Notes: a model not told the origin generated them from the sequence alone. 7,467 nucleotides of DNA from Balneolales bacterium (GCA_007135895.1 SLHZ01000065.1:1-7467), one strand, 5' to 3'. Shown: positions 1 to 7,263, numbered from the stretch's first letter. Translations and numbers: made by a program.

Positions 1-24
1 GGGTTTCGTGATCAGGAAAAAGAT

Positions 25-819
25 CTATGGTTCGGCCTGATTTCCGTGAGATCGGGAAAGCCCTTCGAGAAGTCGTGTAGCCATTCTCTTGTAGGCGCCG
101 TTTCGCTGCAGAGACTCCGTGATGTGATGAATGGCTTTTTGCTTATCTCCCAACTGCAGATAGCAATTCCCGAGATACCAGTGAACCTGTTCTTCCTGCA
201 TCAGGTGGAGGTTTTCCATGTCCTGCAGAATCCCGGCAAAGACATTCCGTGATTCAAGAAAAGAGCCATGGTTGTAGTGGATGGAACCTTTATTGATGGC
301 CACGATAATTTGCTCCTCCGGAGTCAGTTCCTGAAGCAGAAGATCCTCAATAATACGTACTGCGTCATGATAGTTTCCTAAAGAGGATTGATTTATGGCA
401 AATTGCACACTAGTTTCAACTTCAGTGCCTTGTATGGCGGATGACCGGAAGTGGTCAAGGGCTATTTTGTCTAAAGGGTCTGTGTGGAGTCTTCCATCCG
501 GTCGATAGATGACCATCACGGTAATTACGGCGGCAAGTAGAAGAATGGCTGCTGCCGTTCTTTTCCAGATTTTATCGGGGACAAGGTACTTATACCATTT
601 CGGGATAATGGTTTTCCCCCGGTTGGTCTCTTCGGCAGGTCTATCCTCATGGTCGACCAGCTCTGCCACTTTCTGCAAGTTTGCGATTGTTACCAGATAA
701 TCGAAACTATCCCGGTCGCTTATCAGCTCCAACCAGAGATTGTCCACCTCCTTTTCCGGCAGGTTGCCGGTGCGATAGGCTTCAATGTCTTCTATCAGCT
801 TTTTTTTATCATTCATCAT
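25..819 (-). CDS. Membrane-anchored TPR protein with anti-sigma-like N-terminus
   Basis: This 264-residue protein has three parts. Residues 1-60 are a charged helical segment of the kind found at the N-terminus of anti-sigma-like proteins (E-A-Y-x-x-G-x-L near 13-20, then a W-x-E-L-x-x-D pattern near 29-35). Residues 89-105 (AAAILLLAAVITVMVIY) form one hydrophobic membrane segment, preceded by basic K and R residues. Residues about 137-245 are helical and TPR-like, with A-x-x-x-x-x-G-N-Y at 141-150 and W-Y-L-G-N-C-Y-L-Q-L-G-D-x-x-K-A at 214-229. The basic flank predicts a cytoplasmic N-terminus and a periplasmic TPR part. No HxxxCxxC zinc motif is present, so it is not a classical ZAS anti-sigma factor. 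The start is the first of two adjacent ATG codons, with AGAAGGA (828-834) upstream. It lies 72 bp downstream of the response regulator on the same strand and may be co-transcribed. The anti-sigma role is inferred; no sigma factor gene is in the window. Confidence 0.85.
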   Translation of the reverse strand: MMNDKKKLIEDIEAYRTGNLPEKEVDNLWLELISDRDSFDYLVTIANLQKVAELVDHEDRPAEETNRGKTIIPKWYKYLVPDKIWKRTAAAILLLAAVITVMVIYRPDGRLHTDPLDKIALDHFRSSAIQGTEVETSVQFAINQSSLGNYHDAVRIIEDLLLQELTPEEQIIVAINKGSIHYNHGSFLESRNVFAGILQDMENLHLMQEEQVHWYLGNCYLQLGDKQKAIHHITESLQRNGAYKRMATRLLEGLSRSHGNQAEP

Positions 820-891
820 CGGTTTCTTCCTTCTGCTGATTGCTTCTCGTATCTGGACTCTTAGTGCTGATTTTTATTGTGGAAACCTAAT

Positions 892-1317
892 TCATGCTGT
901 TTTCAGTACTTTTTGGATGGTCTGGATCAGTTCCTCCTTCATAAAGGGTTTGATCAGGAATGCGTTCATACCGATCTCAAAACACTGATTTCGCACGGTG
1001 GATTGCGAGTTTGCTGTTGCGGCGATAATGGGGACATGCCGGTAGCGGCTCATGGTTTTAATTTCCCTGCAGGCCTCAATACCATCCATTCCGTCACCGA
1101 GGTTTATGTCACTGATGATGAGGTCATACAGGTGGTTTTTCGAACGGAGCAGGGCCTCATCACCGTTTTCGGCTTCATCCACGTCAATATAGTTTTTCAG
1201 GTATGCTTTTACCAGGTGGCGGATAATCTGGTCATCTTCAATGTGCAGTGCCCGGATCTTTCGTATCTCATTGTCCTTTTTTCGGGCTTCATCCGTTTCA
1301 TGACGGGCCATGTACAT
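892..1317 (-). CDS. Single-domain (CheY-like) response regulator
   Basis: This is a receiver domain with no output domain, so it probably acts by protein-protein contact after phosphorylation by a histidine kinase. With the start at 1317 (141 residues), the visible receiver residues are the acidic pocket E27-D28-D29 (HIEDDQ), the phospho-acceptor D70 (IISDINLGDG), the switch residue T101 (AATAN) and the conserved K123-P124 (LIKPF). After a charged lead of about 20 residues, the domain fills the protein to its end. The frame stays open to an ATG at 1488 (198 residues). The extra 57 residues do not look like any domain, and neither start has a convincing ribosome binding site, so I prefer 1317; an ATG two codons further in is also possible. 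The TPR/membrane gene follows 72 bp downstream. No kinase is in the window, so the input signal is unknown. Confidence 0.85.
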   Translation of the reverse strand: MYMARHETDEARKKDNEIRKIRALHIEDDQIIRHLVKAYLKNYIDVDEAENGDEALLRSKNHLYDLIISDINLGDGMDGIEACREIKTMSRYRHVPIIAATANSQSTVRNQCFEIGMNAFLIKPFMKEELIQTIQKVLKTA

Positions 1318-1563
1318 GCCCCATGAAGGATGGCTGGTGCCGTTTACGTACCCTGGGGTTTTATTTGTTCCTGCAAAATCGCTGATCCCGCATCTATGTA
1401 TGACAGGATCGGAAAGAGTTTGCACAGACCGGCTGTTGGCAATGGTTGTTTCAAGTAAAATGCCTGAAAAGCGGGGCGGGATGAACATGTTCGCAGCTAC
1501 TTGGTTGTTTCTTGTTTTGTGTATTAAAAAGAGCCACGAACATGCAATTTGTTACAAAAAAAA

Positions 1564-2583
1564 TCACATCAGCCCCAGTCCAGGCACATCTCTGATCTGG
1601 ACGTGCCCTTCCGGCAATATTTTCATTCCTTTACAGGGATTATCCGCTACGAGGAGGTGACCGTCCAGATCGGCATGATCGGCCCAAAGAGCCACGAGCG
1701 CGGAGGCGGTATCGGCAATGATGGACTCTATCATGCATCCGACCATGATCTGCATGCCCAATTTTCGGGCCTGATGAATAATTTTCAGCGAAGTACTGAT
1801 TCCTCCGGTTTTCATCAGTTTAATATTGATCCCGTGAAATTGGGTAGCGAGTTCTGTAAGTGATTCTTTACCTGTGATGCTTTCATCAGCGAACAGGGGT
1901 ATTTCTGATTTCAGGCGGACCTCCTGCATTTCTTTTACACAATGGGCCGGCATGGGCTGCTCAATGACATACACGTTGTGGTGTTTCAGGAAGCGTATCA
2001 TGTCGAGGGCCTGATCGGTGGTTTTCCATCCTTCATTGGCATCGACGAGAATCGGCTTATCGGTCAGTTCCCGGATACTCAGTATGATATCCTTGTCGTA
2101 GTCGGTTCCCATTTTGATTTTCAGCAGAGGATAGGGTGCCGCATCTGCGACTTTTTCCTTCATCACTTCCGGTTTGTCAATACCGAAGGTATAGGTTGTC
2201 CGCGGGCCGGTATTGGAGGGAGCCATGAGCATTTTGTAAACAGGTAGATGGCATTTTTTACCAATCCAGTCAAACAGGGCCATTTCGAGTCCGGCTCTGG
2301 CAGCGTATTCACCGGTACCATACTGATCCATGTGCGCGACCAGTGCCTGGACATCATAGGGTGCATCTGTCTGGTAATCGCCCAGTTTTGCGATGAAATC
2401 CATGGCAGAGTCCTGCGTTTCATCATAGCGATGATTGGGTGCCGCTTCACCGATTCCGGTAATCCCGTCTGCTTCCAGTCGGATGAGCACATTATGCACG
2501 GCATTCCGGGAACCCCGTGATATGGTAAAAGTCCGTTTCAGGGGGATGTCCAGTTTTTCTGTTTTGATTTTGAATGTTTTCAT
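1564..2583 (-). CDS. Dipeptide epimerase (enolase superfamily, L-Ala-D/L-Glu epimerase type)
   Basis: This is a 339-residue enolase-superfamily enzyme of the muconate-lactonizing subgroup. It is predicted to epimerise the alpha carbon of the C-terminal residue of a dipeptide, as the YcjG/YkfB enzymes do with L-Ala-D-Glu from peptidoglycan recycling. The capping domain covers about residues 1-125 and the barrel about 126-339. Visible active-site elements are the KxK acid/base motif K155-K157 (KIKMG), the metal ligands D181 (VDANEGW), E208 (IEQP) and D233 (ADES), and the second acid/base lysine in the K255-LMKTGG segment. D305-L-D307 near the C-terminus matches the DxD motif that holds the dipeptide amino group and marks dipeptide epimerases within the superfamily. 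The exact dipeptide cannot be read from sequence, since relatives include hydrophobic and D-Ala-D-Ala epimerases. The length is normal for the family. The ATG at 2583 has no Shine-Dalgarno site, and two Fur-like palindromes lie 34-78 bp upstream. No murein peptidase or transporter gene accompanies it here. Confidence 0.95.
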   Translation of the reverse strand: MKTFKIKTEKLDIPLKRTFTISRGSRNAVHNVLIRLEADGITGIGEAAPNHRYDETQDSAMDFIAKLGDYQTDAPYDVQALVAHMDQYGTGEYAARAGLEMALFDWIGKKCHLPVYKMLMAPSNTGPRTTYTFGIDKPEVMKEKVADAAPYPLLKIKMGTDYDKDIILSIRELTDKPILVDANEGWKTTDQALDMIRFLKHHNVYVIEQPMPAHCVKEMQEVRLKSEIPLFADESITGKESLTELATQFHGINIKLMKTGGISTSLKIIHQARKLGMQIMVGCMIESIIADTASALVALWADHADLDGHLLVADNPCKGMKILPEGHVQIRDVPGLGLM

Positions 2584-2985
2584 GGATTAAATCGCTTTTT
2601 TGTGATTGGGTGCCTGGGATACAATGATTATCTGGGAAAATAGTAAGGATAATGATTATGAAAGTGGAGACTTTCTTCGGCTGAAGTGGCAATGTACTTC
2701 AATCCGGACTGCAAGATACTTTTTTTGACATATCTTTGTACGGCATTGCGGCTTTTTCCGGAAATATTTTAAGACTCCTTCCGGTAATACGTGATGCGGA
2801 TGTGCGGCTCTGACGGCAAGTTGTTGTGCGTCAATGCGGCGTATTGCTATCCTCAGAAATAAATAAAATCGCCATTTCTGCAACCTTGTGAGGGAATATT
2901 CGTACAATCTTCATAAACAGCCCTTATATTGTTGTAACAAAAATAATGCCACTATCAACCAGAAATTTAGAAGAAGGAGGTTGTT
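2584..2985. other. Divergent intergenic region between the epimerase and the 49-aa gene
   Basis: This 402-bp stretch separates two divergently transcribed genes. It contains the paired Fur/PerR-like palindromes near the epimerase (2617-2661). On the plus strand at 2731-2738 there is TATCTTTG, which fits the Bacteroidota -7 consensus TAnnTTTG, but no TTG lies at the right distance upstream, so it is only half a promoter. A TATATT at 2925-2930 could be a -10 box for the small gene; its -35 is not convincing. Possible short frames on the minus strand (2831-2914 with 27 codons, and 2656-2907 from a TTG) have no recognisable protein character. I see no structured RNA I can name. Confidence 0.5.
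2617..2661. promoter_or_regulatory. Paired Fur/PerR-like palindromic operator candidates
   Basis: GGATAATGATTAT (2647-2659) contains the perfect palindrome ATAAT-G-ATTAT. The 15-mer at 2647-2661 matches 12 of 14 defined positions of the Fur-family 7-1-7 consensus TGATAATnATTATCA. A second copy, GGATACAATGATTAT (2617-2631), shares the AATGATTAT core exactly, with core starts 28 bp apart, and matches 10 of 14 positions around its centre. Both sit within 80 bp upstream of the epimerase start, where a repressor would act. The regulator identity (Fur, PerR, another FUR-family protein or none) is inferred from the motif only. Confidence 0.4.
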
Positions 2986-3135
2986 ATGAATCCCAAATAC
3001 TCCAACCGAACCAGACTATACGAGCAATTCCACACTTTTGAGAAGTACAATAGTGGATGGTACAACCGGATTCATGAATCGATACGGTCCTTCTTTCGCC
3101 GCTACATGGCGATGACCAGAAAAATCGCATTCTGA
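2986..3135 (+). CDS. Small basic orphan protein, 49 aa, strong RBS
   Basis: A 49-codon frame runs from ATG 2986 to TGA 3133-3135. Directly upstream is AAGAAGGAGG (2971-2980), close to a perfect Shine-Dalgarno sequence, five bases from the ATG and by far the best ribosome site in the window. An intrinsic terminator starts 25 bp after the stop, so the gene looks like a self-contained transcription unit. The product begins MNPKYSNRTR and is rich in aromatic residues (Y, F and W make up about a fifth) and in arginine and lysine. The second half holds an amphipathic, basic stretch around residues 28-45 (I-H-E-S-I-R-S-F-F-R-R-Y). There is no signal peptide, no clear membrane segment and no cysteine. 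I do not recognise a family. It is the only supported plus-strand gene here and is divergent from the epimerase. A small nucleic-acid-binding or membrane-surface protein is possible, but no function can be assigned. Confidence 0.7.
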   Translation: MNPKYSNRTRLYEQFHTFEKYNSGWYNRIHESIRSFFRRYMAMTRKIAF

Positions 3136-3160
3136 AAACGGATATTCCTGTCTTTTAGAA

Positions 3161-3198
3161 GCCGTTGTCCATCTCAAATGGGCAACGGCTTTTTTTTT
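3161..3198 (+). terminator. Rho-independent terminator of the 49-aa gene
   Basis: GCCGTTGTCC (3161-3170) pairs with GGGCAACGGC (3180-3189) as a 10-bp stem with one G-U pair and a 9-nt loop, followed by nine T residues (3190-3198). Two A-T pairs can extend the stem at its base. It starts 25 bp after the small gene's stop codon. On the minus strand the stem is followed only by TTCT, so termination of nrdJ transcripts here would be weaker. Confidence 0.88.
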
Positions 3199-3200
3199 GG

Positions 3201-3218
3201 TGCGCCCGGCAGGGCGCA
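3201..3218. other. Perfect GC-rich hairpin between convergent genes
   Basis: TGCGCCC (3201-3207) and GGGCGCA (3212-3218) are perfect inverted repeats around a four-base loop (GGCA). The hairpin lies directly after the terminator T-run and before the 47-bp repeats. Read on the minus strand, where nrdJ transcripts arrive, it is followed by CC and a run of A rather than T, so it is not a standard terminator. It could protect the nrdJ mRNA 3' end or pause polymerase; that is inference. Confidence 0.5.
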
Positions 3219-3233
3219 TCTGCTTGGGAGGAA

Positions 3234-3369
3234 CACTGGTTCAGCAGGATTATCCTCCCGGGATTTCAGGTTGAACAGAACAGTGGTTCAGCAGGATTAT
3301 CGTCCCAGTATTTCAGGTTGAACGAAACAGTGGTTCAGCAGGATTGTCCACCCGGAATTATGTTTCAGG
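3234..3369. repeat. 47-bp tandem repeat, about three copies, overlapping the nrdJ stop
   Basis: Copies start at 3234, 3281 and 3328, a strict 47-bp period. Copies 1 and 2 agree at 41 of 47 positions. Copy 3 keeps the first half (GGTTCAGCAGGATT), then has a 5-bp insertion before the shared TTTCAGG. That last element (3363-3369) contains the nrdJ stop codon (TCA on plus, 3365-3367) and part of the last sense codon. Copy 1 contains the perfect palindrome AGGAT-T-ATCCT (3246-3256). GTTCA near the start of copies 1 and 2 and TGAAC near their end are inverted, so each could fold as a weak stem-loop in the nrdJ 3' UTR. The unit is not a CRISPR repeat, as there are no unique spacers. Confidence 0.85.
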
Positions 3370-6300
3370 AACACCCTGTTGTTGATCCACAGGTAGTGCA
3401 TTTGAGGCAGGTGCCGTTGCGGACCATGGTCATGCTTCCACAGTCAGGGCACATGTCGCCGGTAAAACCCATTTCGCGGGCACGTGACATCTGGCCGGTT
3501 TTGCTCTGCATGGCACTTTTACGTGTCACTCCTGCGACCGGAGAGGAGGAGCTGGCAACAGTTTCTCTGGCGGACTCTGCCTGTTTTCCGGTGTCGGATG
3601 ATCGGTCTTGTGCAGGGTAAGCGGTATTGGAATCTTCTCCGGGGTTATCTTTACCTGACTCCCCTTCTTGCATGTCATCCGGGTTTGGGGCGTTGAGGCC
3701 GGGTGTTTCGGTGGCTCCGGGCTGGTCGAAGGGGCGCAGAGTACGGCGGATGATGACATCGGGGCTAACATGTGCGAGGTCTTCGCGATCCAGATACGTC
3801 ACCGCCAGTTCGCGGAAGATGTAGTCAATGACCGATGTGGTCATTTTGATATGGGGGTTCCCGATGACGGCGCCGCTGGGTTCGAATTTGGTGAACACGA
3901 AGGCGTCCACATACTCTTCAAGGGGTACGCCATGCTGGAGGCCGAGTGAAATGGCAATAGCGAAGCAGTTCATCAGACTCCTGAAAGCTGCTCCTTCCCG
4001 GTGCATGTCGATGAAGATTTCTCCAAGCTGTCCGTTTTGGTATTCCCCGGTCCTCAGGTAGACGGATTGCCCGCCGATTTTACATTTTTGGGTATAGCCT
4101 GCCCGCCGGTGGGGAAGGCGCTTGCGTCCGGTCACATATTTATGGATGATGCGTTCGGCTGTTTTCAGCACCTGATCCTGGACATGGCGCAGTTCCGGTG
4201 ACTCTTCGTGTGTTTCATCGCCGTCTTCATCTTCCAGCTCTTCCATGATGTCGGCCATTGAGTTGAGGGGCTGGCTGAGCTTTGAGCCGTCACGGTAGAG
4301 CGCATTGGCCTTCAGCATCATTTCCCATGAGATCCGGTAGGCATTCTGGATATCCTCGACCGTTGCTTCGTTGGGGAGGTTGATGGTCTTTGAAATGGCT
4401 CCGGAGATGAAGGGTTGTGCGGCGGCCATCATACGAATATGTCCTTCGGCCGCTATGAACCGGCTTCCTTTTTTTCCGCATCGGTTGGCGCAGTCAAACA
4501 CGGGGAGGTGTTCTTCCTTCAGATGGGGAGCGCCTTCAACGGTCATCGTACCGCAGACATAATCGTTGGCCTCCTCTATCTCCCTCCGGGTGAAGCCGAG
4601 GTGACGGAGCATCTCAAAACCGGGATCGGACAGCTGTTCTTCGCTGATCCCCAGCTCTTCCTTGCAAAATGCCTCTCCGAGAGTCCAGTGGTTGAACGCG
4701 AAGCTGATATCAAAACTTCCGGGCAGCGCCTGTTCGAGGATCTTCAGTTTCTCTTCGGTGAAACCGGTCTCAAGCAGCCGGTCATGTGTAATCGTCGGAC
4801 AACCGACCAGCGATCCTCTTCCCTTGGCGTAGAGCACGATTTCTTCAATCTGTTCGGGTGTGTAATCCAGTTTTCGCAAAGCCTGCGGAACGCTCTGATT
4901 GATAATCTTGAAGTAACCGCCGCCGGCCAGTTTCTTGAATTTTACAAGGGCGAAGTCGGGTTCAATTCCGGTGGTGTCGCAATCCATGACCAGACCGATG
5001 GTACCTGTGGGAGCGATCACGGTGACCTGTGCATTCCGGTATCCGTGTTTTTCGCCGAGAGCGACGGCCCGGTCGGCATCTTCCCTGGCGGCATTGAGAA
5101 GGTATTCCGGACAAAACTGGTCGTCGATGCCTATGGGTTTGATGGTGAGACCTTCATAGGCGGAGTCGTCGGAGTTGTAGGCGGCGCGTCTGTGATTCCT
5201 CATGACGCGCAGCATGTGCGCCCGGTTCTTCTCATATCCGGGGAAAGGACCGAGTTCGGAGGCCATTTCGGCGCTGGTGGCATAGGCGGTCATGTGCATC
5301 ATGGCCGTGATGGCACCGCAGACGGCATTGGCTTTTTCACTGTCGTAGGGTATGCCGCTGACCATCAGGAGCGAGCCGATATTTGCGTATCCCAACCCGA
5401 GTGTCCGGAACTTGTATGAAAGTTCAGCAATAATGCGGGATGGAAATTGGGCCATAAGTACTGATATCTCAAGGACTATGGTCCAGAGCCGGGTAGCATA
5501 GCGGAAGTCCTCGACCTGAAACCGCTGATTCTTCTCATCATGGAATTTCATGAGGTTGAGCGAGGCCAGGTTGCAGGCTGTGTCATCGAGAAACATGTAT
5601 TCCGAGCAGGGGTTGCTTGCCTTGATAGGTCCGTCTTCCGGACAGGTATGCCATTCATTGATGGTATCGTGATACTGTGTTCCGGGATCGGCGCAGGACC
5701 ATGCGGCATAGGAGATCTGGTCCCAAAGATCCCTTGCTTTCAGGATCTTGTGGGGAACTGGTGCACGTCCCTCCTTTTCGGCTTTTCGGAGCTCTACGCG
5801 ACCATACAGATTCCAGTCCGAATCATCGTGAAGCGCCTTCATGAAGGCATTGGGAATGCGTATGGAATTGTTTGAGTTTTGACCGCTTACGGTGCTGTAG
5901 GCTTCGGAGTTCCAGTCGGTATTGTAGGTTTCGAAATGGATATCCCGGTAGTCCTGGGCGGCCAGCTGGATCACTCTTTCGATGTAGTTGGCAGGCACCT
6001 GATCACGGCGGGCTTCTTTTATGGCCTTGCGCAGTTTTTTATTCTTCTTGGGGTCCCGGCTCACTTTTCCATTGTACTCCCGGCCTTCTATGATGACCGG
6101 TTCATGGCACAGCCGGATGATGGACTGCAGGTGCCTTTCACAGATGCGCGATCCGGCAACAATGGCCGCCACTTTCTGTTCTTCTTTGACCTTCCAGGTG
6201 ATATACTCTTCGATGTCGGGATGGTCCAGGTCCAGGGTAACCATTTTTGCGGCTCTCCGGGTGGTTCCACCGGACTTGATGGCACCGGCGGCCCGATCTC

Positions 6301-7084
6301 CAATTTTCAGAAAGCTCATCAGTCCGGATGATTTCCCGCCGCCGCTCAGTGTTTCGGAGTCACCCCGGATCGCTGAGAAATTGGTACCGGTACCTGAACC
6401 ATATTTAAAGAGCCTCGCCTCTCGTGTCCAGAGGTCCATGATCCCACCCTCATTGACGAGGTCATCATTGATACTTTGAATGAAACAGGCGTGTGGCTGC
6501 GGTCGCGAATAGGCATCGGGGGACTTATGAATTTTCCCGGTTGCGGGATCCGCATAGAAGTGTCCCTGGGCGGGGCCATTAATTCCGTAGGCCCAGTGCA
6601 ATCCGGTATTGAACCACTGCGGACTATTGGGAGCGCACATCTGGCTGGCCAGCATGAAGCGAAGCTCGTTGTAAAAGGTCTGCGCGTCTTTTTCCGTATT
6701 GAAGTAATGATGTTTCCATCCCCAGTAGGTCCATGCGCCGGCCAATCTGTCAAAGACTTGCCGGCTGTCTGTTTCAGGACCGTAACGCTGTTCCGGATCG
6801 ATTTCGCTCAAAGCTTTCGTGTCCTCTTCGGAGCGTTGCAGCCAGCGTGGCACTCCCTTTTCAGCGATTTTTTTCAGTCGGGCGGGCACCCCCGCTTTCC
6901 GGAAATATTTCTGGGCGATGATATCTGTGGCGACCTGTGACCATGCGGACGGGACTTTTACATCCTCGAGGTGAAAAACCAATGAACCATCGGGATTTCG
7001 GATTTCCGAAACTCTGGACTCAAAGACCATTCCTTCGTAGGGATTCTCCGGTATTGTCCGCGTGAAATGAGGTCGAATCTTCAT
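3365..7084 (-). CDS. nrdJ: Adenosylcobalamin-dependent (class II) ribonucleotide reductase
   Basis: NrdJ reduces ribonucleotides to deoxyribonucleotides in the cytoplasm, using a thiyl radical generated from adenosylcobalamin, so it works with or without oxygen. The 1239 residues form a complete long-type enzyme. Key residues are the redox cysteines C200 (PHACF) and C504 (DTACNLASLNL), the N491-P-C493-S-E495 loop with radical cysteine C493 and general-base E495, and the phosphate loop APTGTIG (691-697). C493 to C504 is 11 residues, the same spacing as C322 to C333 in Thermotoga NrdJ. After the core come the motif LYRDGSKLSQPLN (929-941), an acidic insert (946-961), a TSCPD-like domain (about 1000-1100), a hydrophilic low-complexity linker (about 1118-1205) and a cysteine-rich zinc-ribbon-like tail (C1212, C1215, C1226, C1229, C1232, C1238). 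I see no N-terminal ATP-cone, so the usual dATP activity switch appears absent. The ATG at 7084 has no Shine-Dalgarno site. No separate radical-generating subunit gene is nearby, as expected for class II. Confidence 0.98.
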   Translation of the reverse strand: MKIRPHFTRTIPENPYEGMVFESRVSEIRNPDGSLVFHLEDVKVPSAWSQVATDIIAQKYFRKAGVPARLKKIAEKGVPRWLQRSEEDTKALSEIDPEQRYGPETDSRQVFDRLAGAWTYWGWKHHYFNTEKDAQTFYNELRFMLASQMCAPNSPQWFNTGLHWAYGINGPAQGHFYADPATGKIHKSPDAYSRPQPHACFIQSINDDLVNEGGIMDLWTREARLFKYGSGTGTNFSAIRGDSETLSGGGKSSGLMSFLKIGDRAAGAIKSGGTTRRAAKMVTLDLDHPDIEEYITWKVKEEQKVAAIVAGSRICERHLQSIIRLCHEPVIIEGREYNGKVSRDPKKNKKLRKAIKEARRDQVPANYIERVIQLAAQDYRDIHFETYNTDWNSEAYSTVSGQNSNNSIRIPNAFMKALHDDSDWNLYGRVELRKAEKEGRAPVPHKILKARDLWDQISYAAWSCADPGTQYHDTINEWHTCPEDGPIKASNPCSEYMFLDDTACNLASLNLMKFHDEKNQRFQVEDFRYATRLWTIVLEISVLMAQFPSRIIAELSYKFRTLGLGYANIGSLLMVSGIPYDSEKANAVCGAITAMMHMTAYATSAEMASELGPFPGYEKNRAHMLRVMRNHRRAAYNSDDSAYEGLTIKPIGIDDQFCPEYLLNAAREDADRAVALGEKHGYRNAQVTVIAPTGTIGLVMDCDTTGIEPDFALVKFKKLAGGGYFKIINQSVPQALRKLDYTPEQIEEIVLYAKGRGSLVGCPTITHDRLLETGFTEEKLKILEQALPGSFDISFAFNHWTLGEAFCKEELGISEEQLSDPGFEMLRHLGFTRREIEEANDYVCGTMTVEGAPHLKEEHLPVFDCANRCGKKGSRFIAAEGHIRMMAAAQPFISGAISKTINLPNEATVEDIQNAYRISWEMMLKANALYRDGSKLSQPLNSMADIMEELEDEDGDETHEESPELRHVQDQVLKTAERIIHKYVTGRKRLPHRRAGYTQKCKIGGQSVYLRTGEYQNGQLGEIFIDMHREGAAFRSLMNCFAIAISLGLQHGVPLEEYVDAFVFTKFEPSGAVIGNPHIKMTTSVIDYIFRELAVTYLDREDLAHVSPDVIIRRTLRPFDQPGATETPGLNAPNPDDMQEGESGKDNPGEDSNTAYPAQDRSSDTGKQAESARETVASSSSPVAGVTRKSAMQSKTGQMSRAREMGFTGDMCPDCGSMTMVRNGTCLKCTTCGSTTGCS

Positions 7085-7146
7085 GAAAACTGAATTAGTC
7101 GGTGATAGAAAAATGGCGGTGCCCGGGTCCGTATGCCCCCTGTTCT

Positions 7147-7159
7147 GTAGATTATCTAC
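7147..7159. promoter_or_regulatory. Perfect 13-bp palindrome upstream of nrdJ
   Basis: GTAGAT-T-ATCTAC is a perfect 6-1-6 inverted repeat centred about 69 bp before the nrdJ start codon. It could be an operator for a dimeric repressor or a short hairpin in the leader. It does not match the NrdR box pattern (ACAC...GTGT) that usually controls ribonucleotide reductase genes. Confidence 0.35.
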
Positions 7160-7263
7160 CTGACTGTTTTTATTTTACTTGACGTCAGATATGCAAACCG
7201 GATACGGGGTCTTTTTACGCCGGGCTTAAATATAAATTTATCGATGATGGAAAAAAGGATTTC

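Noticed and set aside
1549..1557. TTGTTACAA, similar to TTGTAACAA at 2932-2940, as a shared operator
   Set aside because: The site is short and AT-rich, lies downstream of the epimerase rather than in an evident promoter, and two copies of a 9-mer are weak evidence.
2656..2907. 83-codon minus-strand frame upstream of the epimerase
   Set aside because: It starts at a TTG without a ribosome site, is unusually rich in Arg, Lys and His, and covers the operator and promoter region; no recognisable protein features.
2831..2914. 27-codon minus-strand frame (ATG at 2914) with AAGGG upstream
   Set aside because: Too short and the ribosome site too weak to support without conservation evidence.
3161..3369. 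CRISPR-like array in the convergent intergenic region
   Set aside because: The 47-bp units are contiguous, with no unique spacers between them, and no cas genes are present.
4415..5419. 334-codon open frame on the plus strand inside nrdJ
   Set aside because: It lies wholly antisense to a clearly conserved enzyme, shows no domain and has no ribosome site; long antisense frames are common opposite such genes.
7145..7170. Possible B12 riboswitch before nrdJ (AGTCAGG on the minus strand resembles the start of the B12 box)
   Set aside because: Only seven bases match; the rest of the box and the other conserved cobalamin-riboswitch elements are missing, so the hit is best explained by chance.
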